From Brevundimonas sp. PAMC22021 (GTDB lineage: Bacteria; Pseudomonadota; Alphaproteobacteria; Caulobacterales; Caulobacteraceae): a stretch of DNA of 64,000 nucleotides. Both the position numbers and the translations under genes were made by a program. How positions within the stretch are numbered: the stretch's first letter is position 1; each line of letters starts with the position of its first letter. This document shows, piece after piece, positions 16,792 to 24,708 of this stretch. The stretch is taken from assembly GCF_019443405.1 (NCBI RefSeq), contig NZ_CP080376.1, forward strand, positions 1,798,001-1,862,000. The letters run 5' to 3'. The notes under the pieces were generated by a model that did not search any database, was not told the DNA's origin, and worked only from the letters and a program-made list of their open reading frames with translations.

Positions 16792-18588
16792 TCAAGACAG
16801 AGCCTCGAACTGATCGATCAGCCGTTCCAGCCGGTTGCAGCCCACGCTCCAGAAGGCCGGATCGCGCGGATTCAGGCCTAAGGGCTTCAGCGCATCCACA
16901 TAGGTCCGGGTCCCGCCGCCAGCCAGCAGTTCGCGATACAGCGGCGTGAATCCCGCCGGATCGTTCCTGCGCGCCTCCATCAGCGCCGCCACCAACAGGT
17001 CCCCGAACGCATAGGCGTAGACATAGAAGGGCGAGTGGAAGAAGTGGCTGACATAGCTCCACCAGGTCTCGTAGCCGGGGTTCAGCGTCACCGCGGGCCC
17101 CAGCGAGGCGCCCATCTCCTCAAGCCAGATGGCGTTGATGCGATCCGGTGAAACCTCGCCGGTCAGCCGCTCGTCGTGGAAGCGGGTCTCGAACCGGTGA
17201 AAGGCGATCTGGCGCACCACCGTGTTCAGCCCGTCCTCGATTCGTCCGGCCAGCAGGCCCCGCTGCTCGGCCTCCGGCGCCTCGGCCAGCAGCCGGTCGA
17301 AAGTCAGCCCCTCGGCGAAGATGGAGGCGGTCTCCGCCAGCGTCAGCGGCGTGTCGGCCAACAGCGTCCCCTGCCCCGCAGCCAGGGTGTTGTGCACCGC
17401 ATGGCCCAGTTCGTGCGCCAGCGTCAGCACGTCCCTGCGCTCGCCCATCCAGTTCATGAAGACATAAGGGTGCCGGCTGGCGGTCACCGGGTGGCAGTAG
17501 GCGCCCGACTGCTTGCCCGGCCGCGCCTGGGCGTCGATCCATGGCTGGTCGAAGAAGCGGCCCGCCCGCTCTGCGAAGTCGCCGCCCAGGGCGCCGAAAC
17601 TGTCCAGCACCACCTCACGCCCCTGCCGCCAGTCATAGGCGCGCGGCGGCGTCATCTCGATGGGCGCATTGCGGTCCCAGTGGTCCAGCGCCGTCTTGCC
17701 CATCGCCTTGGCCTTCAGCGCGTAATAGCGGTGCGACAGACGCGGATAGGCGGCGGCCACGGCCTCGGCCATCGCATCCACCGCCTCGCCGTCGACCTCA
17801 TTGGCCAGGTGACGGCTGTCGGCCGGGCGTTTGAAGCCGCGCCAGCGATCCTCCATCGCCTTGTCGGCGGCGATGGTGTTCAGCACCAGCGACATTGTCG
17901 AGGCGCGCTCCGCAAACGCCTCCGACAGCCCCTCCGCAGCCTGGCGCCGCCGCTCAGGGGCTGGATCCGACAGCCGGTTCAGCGCCTCGGCCAAGGTCAG
18001 CGTCTCGTCGCCGGCCTCGGCGCGCAGCGCCGCCATCTGTTCATCGAACAGGCGCGGCCATTGTGCGGTGATCGGCCCGCGCTCGGCGATGAAGGTCTCG
18101 AGTTCGGCCGACAGCTCGTGCGGCTTGGTCGCGCGCACGCGCCGCAGCCAGGGCCGCCAGCGCGCCGCAGCCGGACGCGCAGCCAACGCCGCCTCGATCT
18201 CGGCCTCCTCCAACGCGTTGATCTCCAGGGTCAGCCACACGGTAGGTGTAGCGATCGCGGTGATCTTCTCGCGCAGGTCCGCCTCGAACCCTTGCGCCGC
18301 CGCATCGTCGCGCTGGGTCGAGGCCGACAGAAAGGCGTAGGCGCCGATGGCGCCCAGATGCTCCGACGCCTGTTCGTACAGGGTGATCGCCCGGTCCAGC
18401 CGCTCTCCCAGCAGCGTCGCGTCCGCGCGTGCGGCCTTCAGCCGCCCTTGCAGGGCGTTCAGATCGTCCACCACCGCCTTTGCCTGCGCCAGGTCGGCGG
18501 CCAGGCCCGCATCCTCGCGCGAGACGTAGAGATCGGAAAGGTCCCACAGCGGGGCATCGGCGGTCGGGGCTTTGAAGGGCGCATTCAT
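16792..18588 (-). CDS. pepF: Oligoendopeptidase F, M3 family
   Basis: 598 aa from ATG at 18588 (MNAPFKAPTADAPLWDLSDLY). Zinc site HELGHAVH near residue 390 with the downstream ETASIFAE Glu motif, as in M3 oligoendopeptidases, which degrade short peptides in the cytoplasm. C-terminal YAFGDLLVAALM matches the family. Divergent from the tacA-like gene with a 146-bp intergenic region. The 22-residue upstream extension is rejected. Confidence 0.93.
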   Translation of the reverse strand: MNAPFKAPTADAPLWDLSDLYVSREDAGLAADLAQAKAVVDDLNALQGRLKAARADATLLGERLDRAITLYEQASEHLGAIGAYAFLSASTQRDDAAAQGFEADLREKITAIATPTVWLTLEINALEEAEIEAALAARPAAARWRPWLRRVRATKPHELSAELETFIAERGPITAQWPRLFDEQMAALRAEAGDETLTLAEALNRLSDPAPERRRQAAEGLSEAFAERASTMSLVLNTIAADKAMEDRWRGFKRPADSRHLANEVDGEAVDAMAEAVAAAYPRLSHRYYALKAKAMGKTALDHWDRNAPIEMTPPRAYDWRQGREVVLDSFGALGGDFAERAGRFFDQPWIDAQARPGKQSGAYCHPVTASRHPYVFMNWMGERRDVLTLAHELGHAVHNTLAAGQGTLLADTPLTLAETASIFAEGLTFDRLLAEAPEAEQRGLLAGRIEDGLNTVVRQIAFHRFETRFHDERLTGEVSPDRINAIWLEEMGASLGPAVTLNPGYETWWSYVSHFFHSPFYVYAYAFGDLLVAALMEARRNDPAGFTPLYRELLAGGGTRTYVDALKPLGLNPRDPAFWSVGCNRLERLIDQFEALS

Positions 18589-18734
18589 GCCTCTGTTGTG
18601 GGGGCCGACCGGTCGTCCCGCAACCGCGTTAACCCTCCGCTCACCCAACCGCACAACGCGATCTTCACGCCGTTCCGCCTAGAACCGTCCCGAAACGGGT
18701 CAAAGGCTTGGCCCGCCAACGAGGCGCCCTTTAC

Positions 18735-20177
18735 ATGGCCAAGACCGTCCTGGTGGTCGACGACGATCCGACCCAGCGCCGCCTGATCCAGGCCGTGCTG
18801 GACCGCGAAGGCTACGCCGTCGTCCACGCGACCGGCGGCGGCGAGGCGGTCGATCGCATGACGCGCGGCGGCGGCGCGGACGTCGTCCTGCTCGACATGG
18901 TCATGCCCGAGATGTCGGGCATGGAGTGCCTGGCCGAACTGCGCGCCGCAGGCGTCACGACGCCCGTGATCGTGCTGACCGCCAACGGCGGCGTCGATGC
19001 GGTGGTCAAGGCCATGCAGGCCGGCGCCCAAGACTTCTTCGTCAAGCCTGTCAGCCCCGAACGCCTGCTGATCGGGGTCAGCAACGCGCTCCAGCTGACG
19101 CAGCTTTCGGCCGAGGTCGGACGCCTGACCAAGCGCGCGCAGGGCCGCGCCAGCTTCGACGACATCGTGGGCGACAGCGCCCCCATGCGGATGGTTAAGG
19201 CGCTGGGCGCCCGCGCCGCCAAGTCCTCCATCCCCGTGATGATCACCGGCGAAAGCGGCGTCGGCAAGGAGGTCATCGCTCGCGCCCTGCACGGCGCCTC
19301 CGACCGGGCGGGCAAACCGTTCGTGGCGGTGAACTGCGGCGCCCTGCCCGCCAACCTCGCGGAATCCATCCTGTTCGGGCACGAAAAGGGGGCCTTCACC
19401 GGCGCGGTCGAGAAGACGCTGGGCAAGTTCCGCGAGGCGGACGGCGGCGCCCTGTTCCTGGACGAAATCGGCGAGCTGCCGCTCGATCTCCAGGTCAAGC
19501 TGCTGCGCGCGCTTCAGGAAGGCGAGATCGATCCCGTCGGCGGCAAGCGGCCGGTCAAGATCGATGTCCGCATCGTCTCGGCCACCAACCGCGATCCCGA
19601 GCAACAGGTGCGGGACGGCGCCTTCCGCGAGGACCTGTTCTATCGCCTGAACGTCTTTCCGATCGAGGCGCCGTCGCTGCGCCAACGACGCGAGGACATT
19701 CCCGCCCTGATCGACCACTTCATCGCCCGCTTCAACGCCGAGGAGGGCAAGCGCATCGCCGGATGCGCGCCCGAGACCCTGGCCATGCTTCAGGCGTTCG
19801 AATGGCCGGGCAATGTGCGCCAGCTCGAAAATGCGGTGTTTCGCGCCATCGTGCTGGCCGATGCGCCCTTCCTGCAGCCGCACGACTTTCCGGCCATTTC
19901 CGGTGTCGCGGCGCCCATCGGCGGCGGCGAGGCGGCGCCCCGGGTCGCCTCGCTCGTGGAATTGCCGCCGCTGCCCGAGCAGCCGATCCGCATCCTCGAC
20001 GAGCGCGGCCATCTGCGCACGCTGGAGGACATCGAGCACGACCTGATCCAGCACGCCATCGCCGTCTACGCTGGCCACATGAGCGAAATCGCCCGCCGCC
20101 TCGGCATCGGCCGCTCCACCCTCTACCGCAAGGTCCGCGAGCAGGGCCTGGAGGGACAGTTGAAGGAGGCGGGGTGA
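18735..20177 (+). CDS. tacA: Sigma-54-dependent response regulator, TacA-like
   Basis: 480 aa, NtrC layout. Receiver domain (residues ~1-120) with acidic pocket DDD at 9-11, phospho-acceptor Asp54 in LLDMVMPEMSG and KP near 105; AAA+ domain (~145-380) with Walker A GESGVGKE, sigma-54 contact loop GAFTGA, and Walker B LFLDEIGELP; C-terminal Fis-type helix-turn-helix (EIARRLGIGRSTLYRKV). In Caulobacter, TacA is phosphorylated via the ShkA-ShpA relay and drives stalk genes. Orthology is suggested by length, domain order and the nearby gapR, not proven. Its stop directly abuts the GIY-YIG gene. Confidence 0.8.
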   Translation: MAKTVLVVDDDPTQRRLIQAVLDREGYAVVHATGGGEAVDRMTRGGGADVVLLDMVMPEMSGMECLAELRAAGVTTPVIVLTANGGVDAVVKAMQAGAQDFFVKPVSPERLLIGVSNALQLTQLSAEVGRLTKRAQGRASFDDIVGDSAPMRMVKALGARAAKSSIPVMITGESGVGKEVIARALHGASDRAGKPFVAVNCGALPANLAESILFGHEKGAFTGAVEKTLGKFREADGGALFLDEIGELPLDLQVKLLRALQEGEIDPVGGKRPVKIDVRIVSATNRDPEQQVRDGAFREDLFYRLNVFPIEAPSLRQRREDIPALIDHFIARFNAEEGKRIAGCAPETLAMLQAFEWPGNVRQLENAVFRAIVLADAPFLQPHDFPAISGVAAPIGGGEAAPRVASLVELPPLPEQPIRILDERGHLRTLEDIEHDLIQHAIAVYAGHMSEIARRLGIGRSTLYRKVREQGLEGQLKEAG

Positions 20178-20558
20178 TTAGGCCTCGAGCCTCTTCAAGA
20201 ACTCCTCCACGCTTCCCCTTCCGTCATCCTCGGGCTTGACCCGAGGATCAGGCGCCCAGCCGCACAGATTAGGGAACAGGTCTACCCATCCCGGATTGCT
20301 GCGTTCGATCATCTCGAGCTTCCACACGCGGTTCCAACGCTTCAGCGCCTTCTCGCGCCGGATAGCCTCGGTCACGAGCTCATGTTGCTCGTACCAGACC
20401 AGCAGGCCGCACCCATACTTGCGGGTGAAGCCGTCGACCACGCCCTCCCTGTGCTGGCGACCGCGCTCATACAGGTTCGACGTCATGCCGATGTAGAGCA
20501 CGCCGAGCGGACGGCTGGCTTGGATGTAAGTCGCGATAAAGGGCCGACGCTCGCTCAT
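20178..20558 (-). CDS. GIY-YIG nuclease-superfamily protein
   Basis: 126 aa. GIY-YIG core is visible as GVLYIGMTSNL (the family GVLYIG form), conserved Arg in RGRQHREG, Lys/Gly and Glu in LVWYEQHELVTEAIRREKALKRWNR. It belongs with the UPF0213/YhbQ-like single-domain group. The C-terminal DPRVKPEDDG stretch is encoded by one copy of a palindromic repeat; a second, inverted copy lies just upstream of the start codon, so the gene is bracketed by them. Role unknown. Confidence 0.9.
   Translation of the reverse strand: MSERRPFIATYIQASRPLGVLYIGMTSNLYERGRQHREGVVDGFTRKYGCGLLVWYEQHELVTEAIRREKALKRWNRVWKLEMIERSNPGWVDLFPNLCGWAPDPRVKPEDDGRGSVEEFLKRLEA
20219..20249 (-). repeat. 31-nt palindromic repeat, copy 1 (inside GIY-YIG gene)
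   Basis: Read on the minus strand it is identical over 31 nt to copy 2 at 20582-20612. The core is a hairpin, ATCCTCGGG and CCCGAGGAT around a short loop. It encodes the last part of the GIY-YIG protein. Confidence 0.85.
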
Positions 20559-20581
20559 AAAGCCGAGGTTGCGGACCGTCC

Positions 20582-20612
20582 GATCCTCGGGTCAAGCCCG
20601 AGGATGACGGAA
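20582..20612 (+). repeat. 31-nt palindromic repeat, copy 2 (upstream of GIY-YIG gene)
   Basis: Perfect inverted partner of copy 1, 24 bp upstream of the GIY-YIG start codon and 8 bp after the end of the next gene. REP-like: each copy can fold alone. Confidence 0.85.
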
Positions 20613-20620
20613 GTCAGGCG

Positions 20621-21010
20621 TTAGTCCTGATCCTCTCGCCTCTTGCGGCCCCATCTCGGCCTGGGCTCCTCGCCGTTGGCCTTGGCGGTGATCTCCTTCA
20701 GCTTGCGGCCCTGCATGGCCGACAGCGCCTGGCCGGGCGCGCCCTTTTCCGGGTCGCCGAATGCGCGGCCGTAGGTCTTCAGCCGCTCCTCGACCGAGCC
20801 CAGGAACTCACCTTCCCATTCGGACAAGGAAACGCCCGCCTTCTCGGCCGAGCGGCGGGCGCGTTTCAGGGCGTTGAGCGCGGACCGCTGAGCGGCCTTG
20901 CGCTGCTGATCCCAGGGGCTCAGCAGCTTCTTCTCTAGGGCGCTATCGCCCTTCGGGCTGCTTGAGCGCGAAAGCCCACTCTTCGAGGAACCGATGGGAG
21001 TGCGCTTCAA
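20621..21010 (-). CDS. Basic hypothetical protein downstream of gapR
   Basis: 129 aa, strongly basic at both ends. Start TTG at 21010, supported by GAGG 9 nt upstream; no in-frame ATG or GTG is available. Features: low-complexity Ser/Lys N-terminus (~25 aa), helix-rich middle (QQRKAAQRSALNALKRARR, with AEKAGVSLSEWEGEFL), basic tail RPRWGRKRREDQD. Begins 11 bp after gapR, so almost surely cotranscribed. No family recognised; nucleic-acid binding would fit the charge but is inference. Confidence 0.7.
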   Translation of the reverse strand: MKRTPIGSSKSGLSRSSSPKGDSALEKKLLSPWDQQRKAAQRSALNALKRARRSAEKAGVSLSEWEGEFLGSVEERLKTYGRAFGDPEKGAPGQALSAMQGRKLKEITAKANGEEPRPRWGRKRREDQD

Positions 21011-21021
21011 GCCCGATCGCC

Positions 21022-21297
21022 TCAGACCTCGCCGAGGGCCGACAGATAGAGGTCGAGGATCGCCTCTTCCTCCTGGCGCTTGGCCTTGTCCTGCTTGCGG
21101 ATGCGAATGACCTTGCGCAGGACCTTGACGTCGTAGCCTTCGCCCTTGGCCTCGGCGAAGACCTCCTTCATGTCGGTCATGACGGCCTGCTTGTCCTCTT
21201 CGAGCCGCTCAAGCCGCTCGATGATGGTGCGCAGGCGGCCCTGCGCCGTGGCGGTCAGGACGTCGGGATTGGCGTCAAAGGCGGCGTCGTCGGCCAT
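21022..21297 (-). CDS. gapR: GapR, DUF2312 nucleoid-associated protein
   Basis: 91 aa, family length. LRTIIERLERLEEDKQAV, then MKEVFAEAKGEGYDVKVLRKVIRIRKQD and EEEAILDLYLSAL are the DUF2312 signature. In Caulobacter GapR binds overtwisted AT-rich DNA ahead of replication forks and stimulates topoisomerases. No signal or membrane segment. First gene of a two-gene unit. Confidence 0.95.
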   Translation of the reverse strand: MADDAAFDANPDVLTATAQGRLRTIIERLERLEEDKQAVMTDMKEVFAEAKGEGYDVKVLRKVIRIRKQDKAKRQEEEAILDLYLSALGEV

Positions 21298-21365
21298 GGC
21301 AACACTCTCGGAAAGTCAGGGGCGGACGCTAACCATGCCGGCGGGCGTCCCTCAACCTGCGAACA

Positions 21366-21395
21366 CGAAAAAGGCCGCGGACAGAATCCGCGACC
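21366..21395 (-). terminator. Rho-independent terminator after rpmJ
   Basis: On the minus strand a 9-bp stem (GGTCGCGGA with TCCGCGGCC, one T-G pair), 5-nt loop and five T residues. Separates rpmJ from gapR. Confidence 0.85.
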
Positions 21396-21459
21396 TGTGG
21401 ATCGTCATCATCCTTGCGCTAGCGCACGCCGCTCGGCGGCGCGCTGCTTCAGCGCGACC

Positions 21460-21585
21460 TCAGCCCTGCTTGGCCTTGAAGCGCGGGTCGGTCTTGTTGA
21501 TGACATAGACCCGGCCCTTGCGGCGCACGACCTTGCAGTCGCGGTGACGGGTCTTCAGAGACTTGAGCGAGCTGCGGACCTTCAT
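21460..21585 (-). CDS. rpmJ: 50S ribosomal protein L36
   Basis: 41 aa. [37 protein letters not shown] is the alphaproteobacterial L36 form. Only one Cys is present, so it lacks the four-ligand zinc ribbon of the classical L36, as is usual for this clade. Basic, cytoplasmic, in the large ribosomal subunit. Flanked by a tRNA-Cys gene upstream and a strong terminator downstream. Confidence 0.95.
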   Translation of the reverse strand: MKVRSSLKSLKTRHRDCKVVRRKGRVYVINKTDPRFKAKQG

Positions 21586-21736
21586 GGTCGGTGTGTCCTG
21601 AAGCGAAACCAATAGAAAAGCCGCAGGTCCGGCAGGACCGCGGCGGAGGCGGTGCGTATAGAGACAGCCGCCCGATCCGTCAACCGCGGCAAGGCTTTTT
21701 GTCCGCCCGCCGCGCCGCCGAAGAGCCGCTGTGTTC

Positions 21737-21813
21737 TGGAGGCCTGGCCTCCGAGTCGAACGGAGGGTTTGCGGGGTTGCACGCCCGCCGCGTCGCCACT
21801 CCGCCACCAGGCC
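21737..21813 (-). tRNA. tRNA-Cys (GCA), non-canonical fold
   Basis: 77 nt. Acceptor strands GGCCTGG and CCAGGCC pair perfectly; discriminator T then encoded CCA, as in tRNA-Cys. T arm CTCCG-TTCGACT-CGGAG is canonical, D loop GAGTGGCGA has A14, GG and A21, and the GCA anticodon is preceded by T and followed by AA. Two oddities: the anticodon stem GCGGG/CCCGC closes an 8-nt loop, and one extra G lies between T stem and acceptor, giving a 13-bp coaxial helix if paired. It could be functional or a degenerate copy; I cannot see whether another tRNA-Cys exists. Confidence 0.75.
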
Positions 21814-21983
21814 GTGTCAGAAGCGAGTGCGGTCATACGTCGCAGGGCGTTAAGGAAGCAAGGCGGCAAGAGGGTTAATGCGTCCGGTTGATCCGACTGG
21901 AACGGCAACGGTTCGGCCCTTGGCACGCTTCATTCGCGGGGTTGTGATCCCCGTAGCCGAGCACGGACTGTATCTTGCCCCCC

Positions 21984-23261
21984 ATGCGTTCATCCCTTCG
22001 TCTTCTGCTTGTCGGCACGGTCGCGGCGTGCGCGCCCATGCTGCCCGAGCCGCCTCTGCCGCAGATCCCTCAACAGCCCGCGCCGACAGGCCAGGCGCCC
22101 GCGCCCGCTCCGACGCCTCAGGCGCCGCCGGATCAATCGTACGACCAGAGCGGCTTCGAGGGCTGGAAGCAGGGCTTCCTGGCGCGGCATGGCGGATCGA
22201 AGCGCGCGGCCTATGAGCGCGAACTGGCTGGCCTGACACCTGACGCAACAGTGATCCGGCTGGACCGCAACCAGCCCGAGTTCTCCAAGCCGGCAGGCGC
22301 CTATGTCGCCAATGCGGTGTCCGCCTCCCGCATCGCCCAGGCCCGTCAGCGCGTGGACCGCGTGCCGTGGGAGACGACGCAGCGATTCGGCGTGCCGGCC
22401 GAGATCCTGGTATCCATCTGGGCGCAGGAATCCAGCTTCGGCCAGGTTCAGGGCGACAACGACGTGATCCGCTCGCTGGCCACGCTCGCCTATGAGGGTC
22501 GCAGGCGCGAATGGGCCGAAGGTCAGCTGAAGAACGCCCTGGACATCGTGGTCGACGGCAAGCGCGCACGCTCGGGCCTGAAAGGCAGCTGGGCCGGCGC
22601 CATGGGTCAGACCCAGTTCATGCCCGACAACTACCTGCGCCTGGGTATCGATCAGAACGGCGACGGCAAGGTGGACATCTGGGGCTCGGACGCGGACGCG
22701 CTGGCCTCGGCCGCCAACCTGCTGGCCCAGGCCGGCTGGAAGCGCGGACAGGGCTGGGGATACGAGGTCGTCCTGCCCCAAGGCTTCGACTATGCCGAAG
22801 CGGAAGGGCCGCGCCATCCCTGGAGCGTCTGGGCGGCGCACGGCGTGACCCTGGCCGCAGGCGGCGCGCCCACCGACGCCGAGGCGCTTGAAGAGGCCGC
22901 GATCCTGTTGCCGCAAGGCGCGAACGGGCCCGCGATCCTGGCCCTGCCGAACCATTATGTGATCCGCCGCTACAACAACTCGGTGTCCTACGCCCTGGCG
23001 ATCGGGCTCACGGCCGACGGCGTGTCGGGCAAGCCGGGGCTGGTCGCCAGCTGGCCGAACGATCCGCCGATCTCGCGCGACCAGCGCATCGGCGCGCAGC
23101 GCGCGTTGACGCAACTGGGCTATGACACCCAAGGCGTGGACGGCGTGATCGGGGCCAACACCCGCGCGGCCCTGCGCCGTTGGCAGCTCGCCAACGGACG
23201 CATCGCAGACGGCTATCTGACCGCCACCCTGGCTGACGAACTGGCCAGAAGCGGCGGTTGA
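21984..23261 (+). CDS. Lytic murein transglycosylase, MltB family, with peptidoglycan-binding domain
   Basis: 425 aa. Lipoprotein-like signal (LLLVGTVAACAP), Pro-rich linker (residues ~20-50), SLT_2/MltB catalytic domain with the Glu in SIWAQESSFG, then MGQTQFMPDNYLRLG and a C-terminal PG_binding_1 domain (RALTQLGYDTQGVDGVIGANTRAALRRWQ). Cleaves peptidoglycan glycan strands in the periplasm. ATG at 21984 preferred over a TTG three codons upstream. Convergent with the efflux operon, stops 7 bp apart. Confidence 0.92.
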   Translation: MRSSLRLLLVGTVAACAPMLPEPPLPQIPQQPAPTGQAPAPAPTPQAPPDQSYDQSGFEGWKQGFLARHGGSKRAAYERELAGLTPDATVIRLDRNQPEFSKPAGAYVANAVSASRIAQARQRVDRVPWETTQRFGVPAEILVSIWAQESSFGQVQGDNDVIRSLATLAYEGRRREWAEGQLKNALDIVVDGKRARSGLKGSWAGAMGQTQFMPDNYLRLGIDQNGDGKVDIWGSDADALASAANLLAQAGWKRGQGWGYEVVLPQGFDYAEAEGPRHPWSVWAAHGVTLAAGGAPTDAEALEEAAILLPQGANGPAILALPNHYVIRRYNNSVSYALAIGLTADGVSGKPGLVASWPNDPPISRDQRIGAQRALTQLGYDTQGVDGVIGANTRAALRRWQLANGRIADGYLTATLADELARSGG

Positions 23262-23268
23262 TAGAGGA

Positions 23269-24708
23269 TCAGGCCTGCGGCGCGGTCCAGCCGCCCGCCA
23301 GCGCCTTGAACAGCGCCACCTGATAGGTGGTCACCAGGGCGTCGGACTGGGCCAGCTGCGCCTCGGACTGCACCAGGGTGCGCTGGGCGTCCAACACGGT
23401 CAGGAAGCTCTCGGCGCCCGCCGTAAAGCGCAGGCGCGACAGCTCCAGCGCCCGATTCGCCTGATCCCGCGCCTCAGTCAGGGCCGTGCGGCGATCCAGC
23501 TCGTTGGCGTAGTTCGACAGCGCCGTCTCCGTCTCCTGCAGCGCCTCCAGCACGGTCTGGTCGAAGTCGGCCAGCGCGCCCTGCGTGCGGGCGTCCGCCG
23601 CCTCGATCCGCGCACGCGCGGCGACGATGTTGGGGAAGCTCCAGCTGATCAACGGACCGAAGCCGAAGCGGAAGTTCTGGTCCTCGCCCAGATCACCGGC
23701 GTCCAGCGCCGTCGAGCCGATCGAGCCGCCCAGGCTGATGGTCGGATAGAGCGAGGCAGTGGCCACGTTCACCCGCGCCGCAGCCGCAGCTACGTTGCGT
23801 TCGGCCTGGCGCACGTCTGGACGGCGCGCCAGCAGAGCCGCGCCGTCGCCGATCGGGATCGGCTGCGTCAGCTGCGGCGCGCGCACGCAGGCGGCGGCGG
23901 CCTGGCTGGCCTCCGCGGGCGTGGTCCCGGTCAGGGTCGACAGGCGGAACAGCGCCTCGGAGCGGCTGGCCCGCAGGGTCGGCAAGGTCGAGGCGGTCTG
24001 GGCCACTGCAGCGCGGGCGCTGGCGACGTCCAGGCCGGTGCCGGCCCCGGCGTTCAGCAGCGTCTCGGTCAGGCTAAGCGTCTGGTTCTGGATTTCCAGC
24101 GAACGCTCGGCCACGGCGATCTGGGCGTTTGCCGAACAGGCGTCGGCATAGGCGCGCGCCGTTTCCGCCGCGACGGTGACCTGAAGTCCGGCCAGCGCCT
24201 CGGCCGCCGCATCCGCATCGGCGTTGGCCGCACGGATGGCGGCGCCAACGCGACCAAACAGATCGATCTCGTAGGAAGCGTCGAGGCCCACGTCATAGGT
24301 GGTGATCTCGGGCGCATCCTCGCCGGCCGGGAGACCCAAGGCCGTGGCGGCGGATGATCGGCCGCGTTGCACGGCCGCGCTGATCGTGGTGGACGGCAGC
24401 CGGGCCGAACGCGCCTCGGACAGGCTGGCCCGCACGGCGCGCAGGTTGGCGGCGGCGGATTCCAGCTGGTTGTTCTCGGCAAAGGCCTGGGCAACCAGGC
24501 CGTCCAGCGTCGGATCGGCGTACAGCCTCCACCAGTCGTCACGCGCCGGCGAGGCGGCGGTCACAGCCGGAGAGCCCGAGCCGACGAACGCGCCCGTTCC
24601 CTGGAGGGGGAGAGTGGGAACGGGCGCGTCAGGCCCCACCGCGCAGGCGGCGAGAAGGGCGCTGGCGGACGCAGCCGCCAGCAAGGTCGAAAGCTTGAAG
24701 CGAGGCAT
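23269..24708 (-). CDS. RND efflux outer-membrane factor (OprM/NodT family)
   Basis: 479 aa. Lipoprotein signal ending LLAAC, then the duplicated OEP repeats of TolC-type channels (DDWWRLYADPTLDGLVAQA, then TYDVGLDASYEIDLFGRVG; RRPDVRQAERNVAAAAARV). Forms the trimeric outer-membrane duct of the tripartite pump. Its ATG shares one base with the stop of the pump gene (TGATG), so the three genes are an operon. Confidence 0.93.
   Translation of the reverse strand: MPRFKLSTLLAAASASALLAACAVGPDAPVPTLPLQGTGAFVGSGSPAVTAASPARDDWWRLYADPTLDGLVAQAFAENNQLESAAANLRAVRASLSEARSARLPSTTISAAVQRGRSSAATALGLPAGEDAPEITTYDVGLDASYEIDLFGRVGAAIRAANADADAAAEALAGLQVTVAAETARAYADACSANAQIAVAERSLEIQNQTLSLTETLLNAGAGTGLDVASARAAVAQTASTLPTLRASRSEALFRLSTLTGTTPAEASQAAAACVRAPQLTQPIPIGDGAALLARRPDVRQAERNVAAAAARVNVATASLYPTISLGGSIGSTALDAGDLGEDQNFRFGFGPLISWSFPNIVAARARIEAADARTQGALADFDQTVLEALQETETALSNYANELDRRTALTEARDQANRALELSRLRFTAGAESFLTVLDAQRTLVQSEAQLAQSDALVTTYQVALFKALAGGWTAPQA

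Noticed and set aside
21586-21807. Long N-terminal extension of the rpmJ frame
   Set aside because: It would run back through the tRNA-Cys gene; the family start is the ATG at 21585.
21737-21813. tRNA-Sec reading of the tRNA at this site because of its 13-bp helix
   Set aside because: Anticodon is GCA and the variable loop is short; tRNA-Sec has TCA and a long variable arm.
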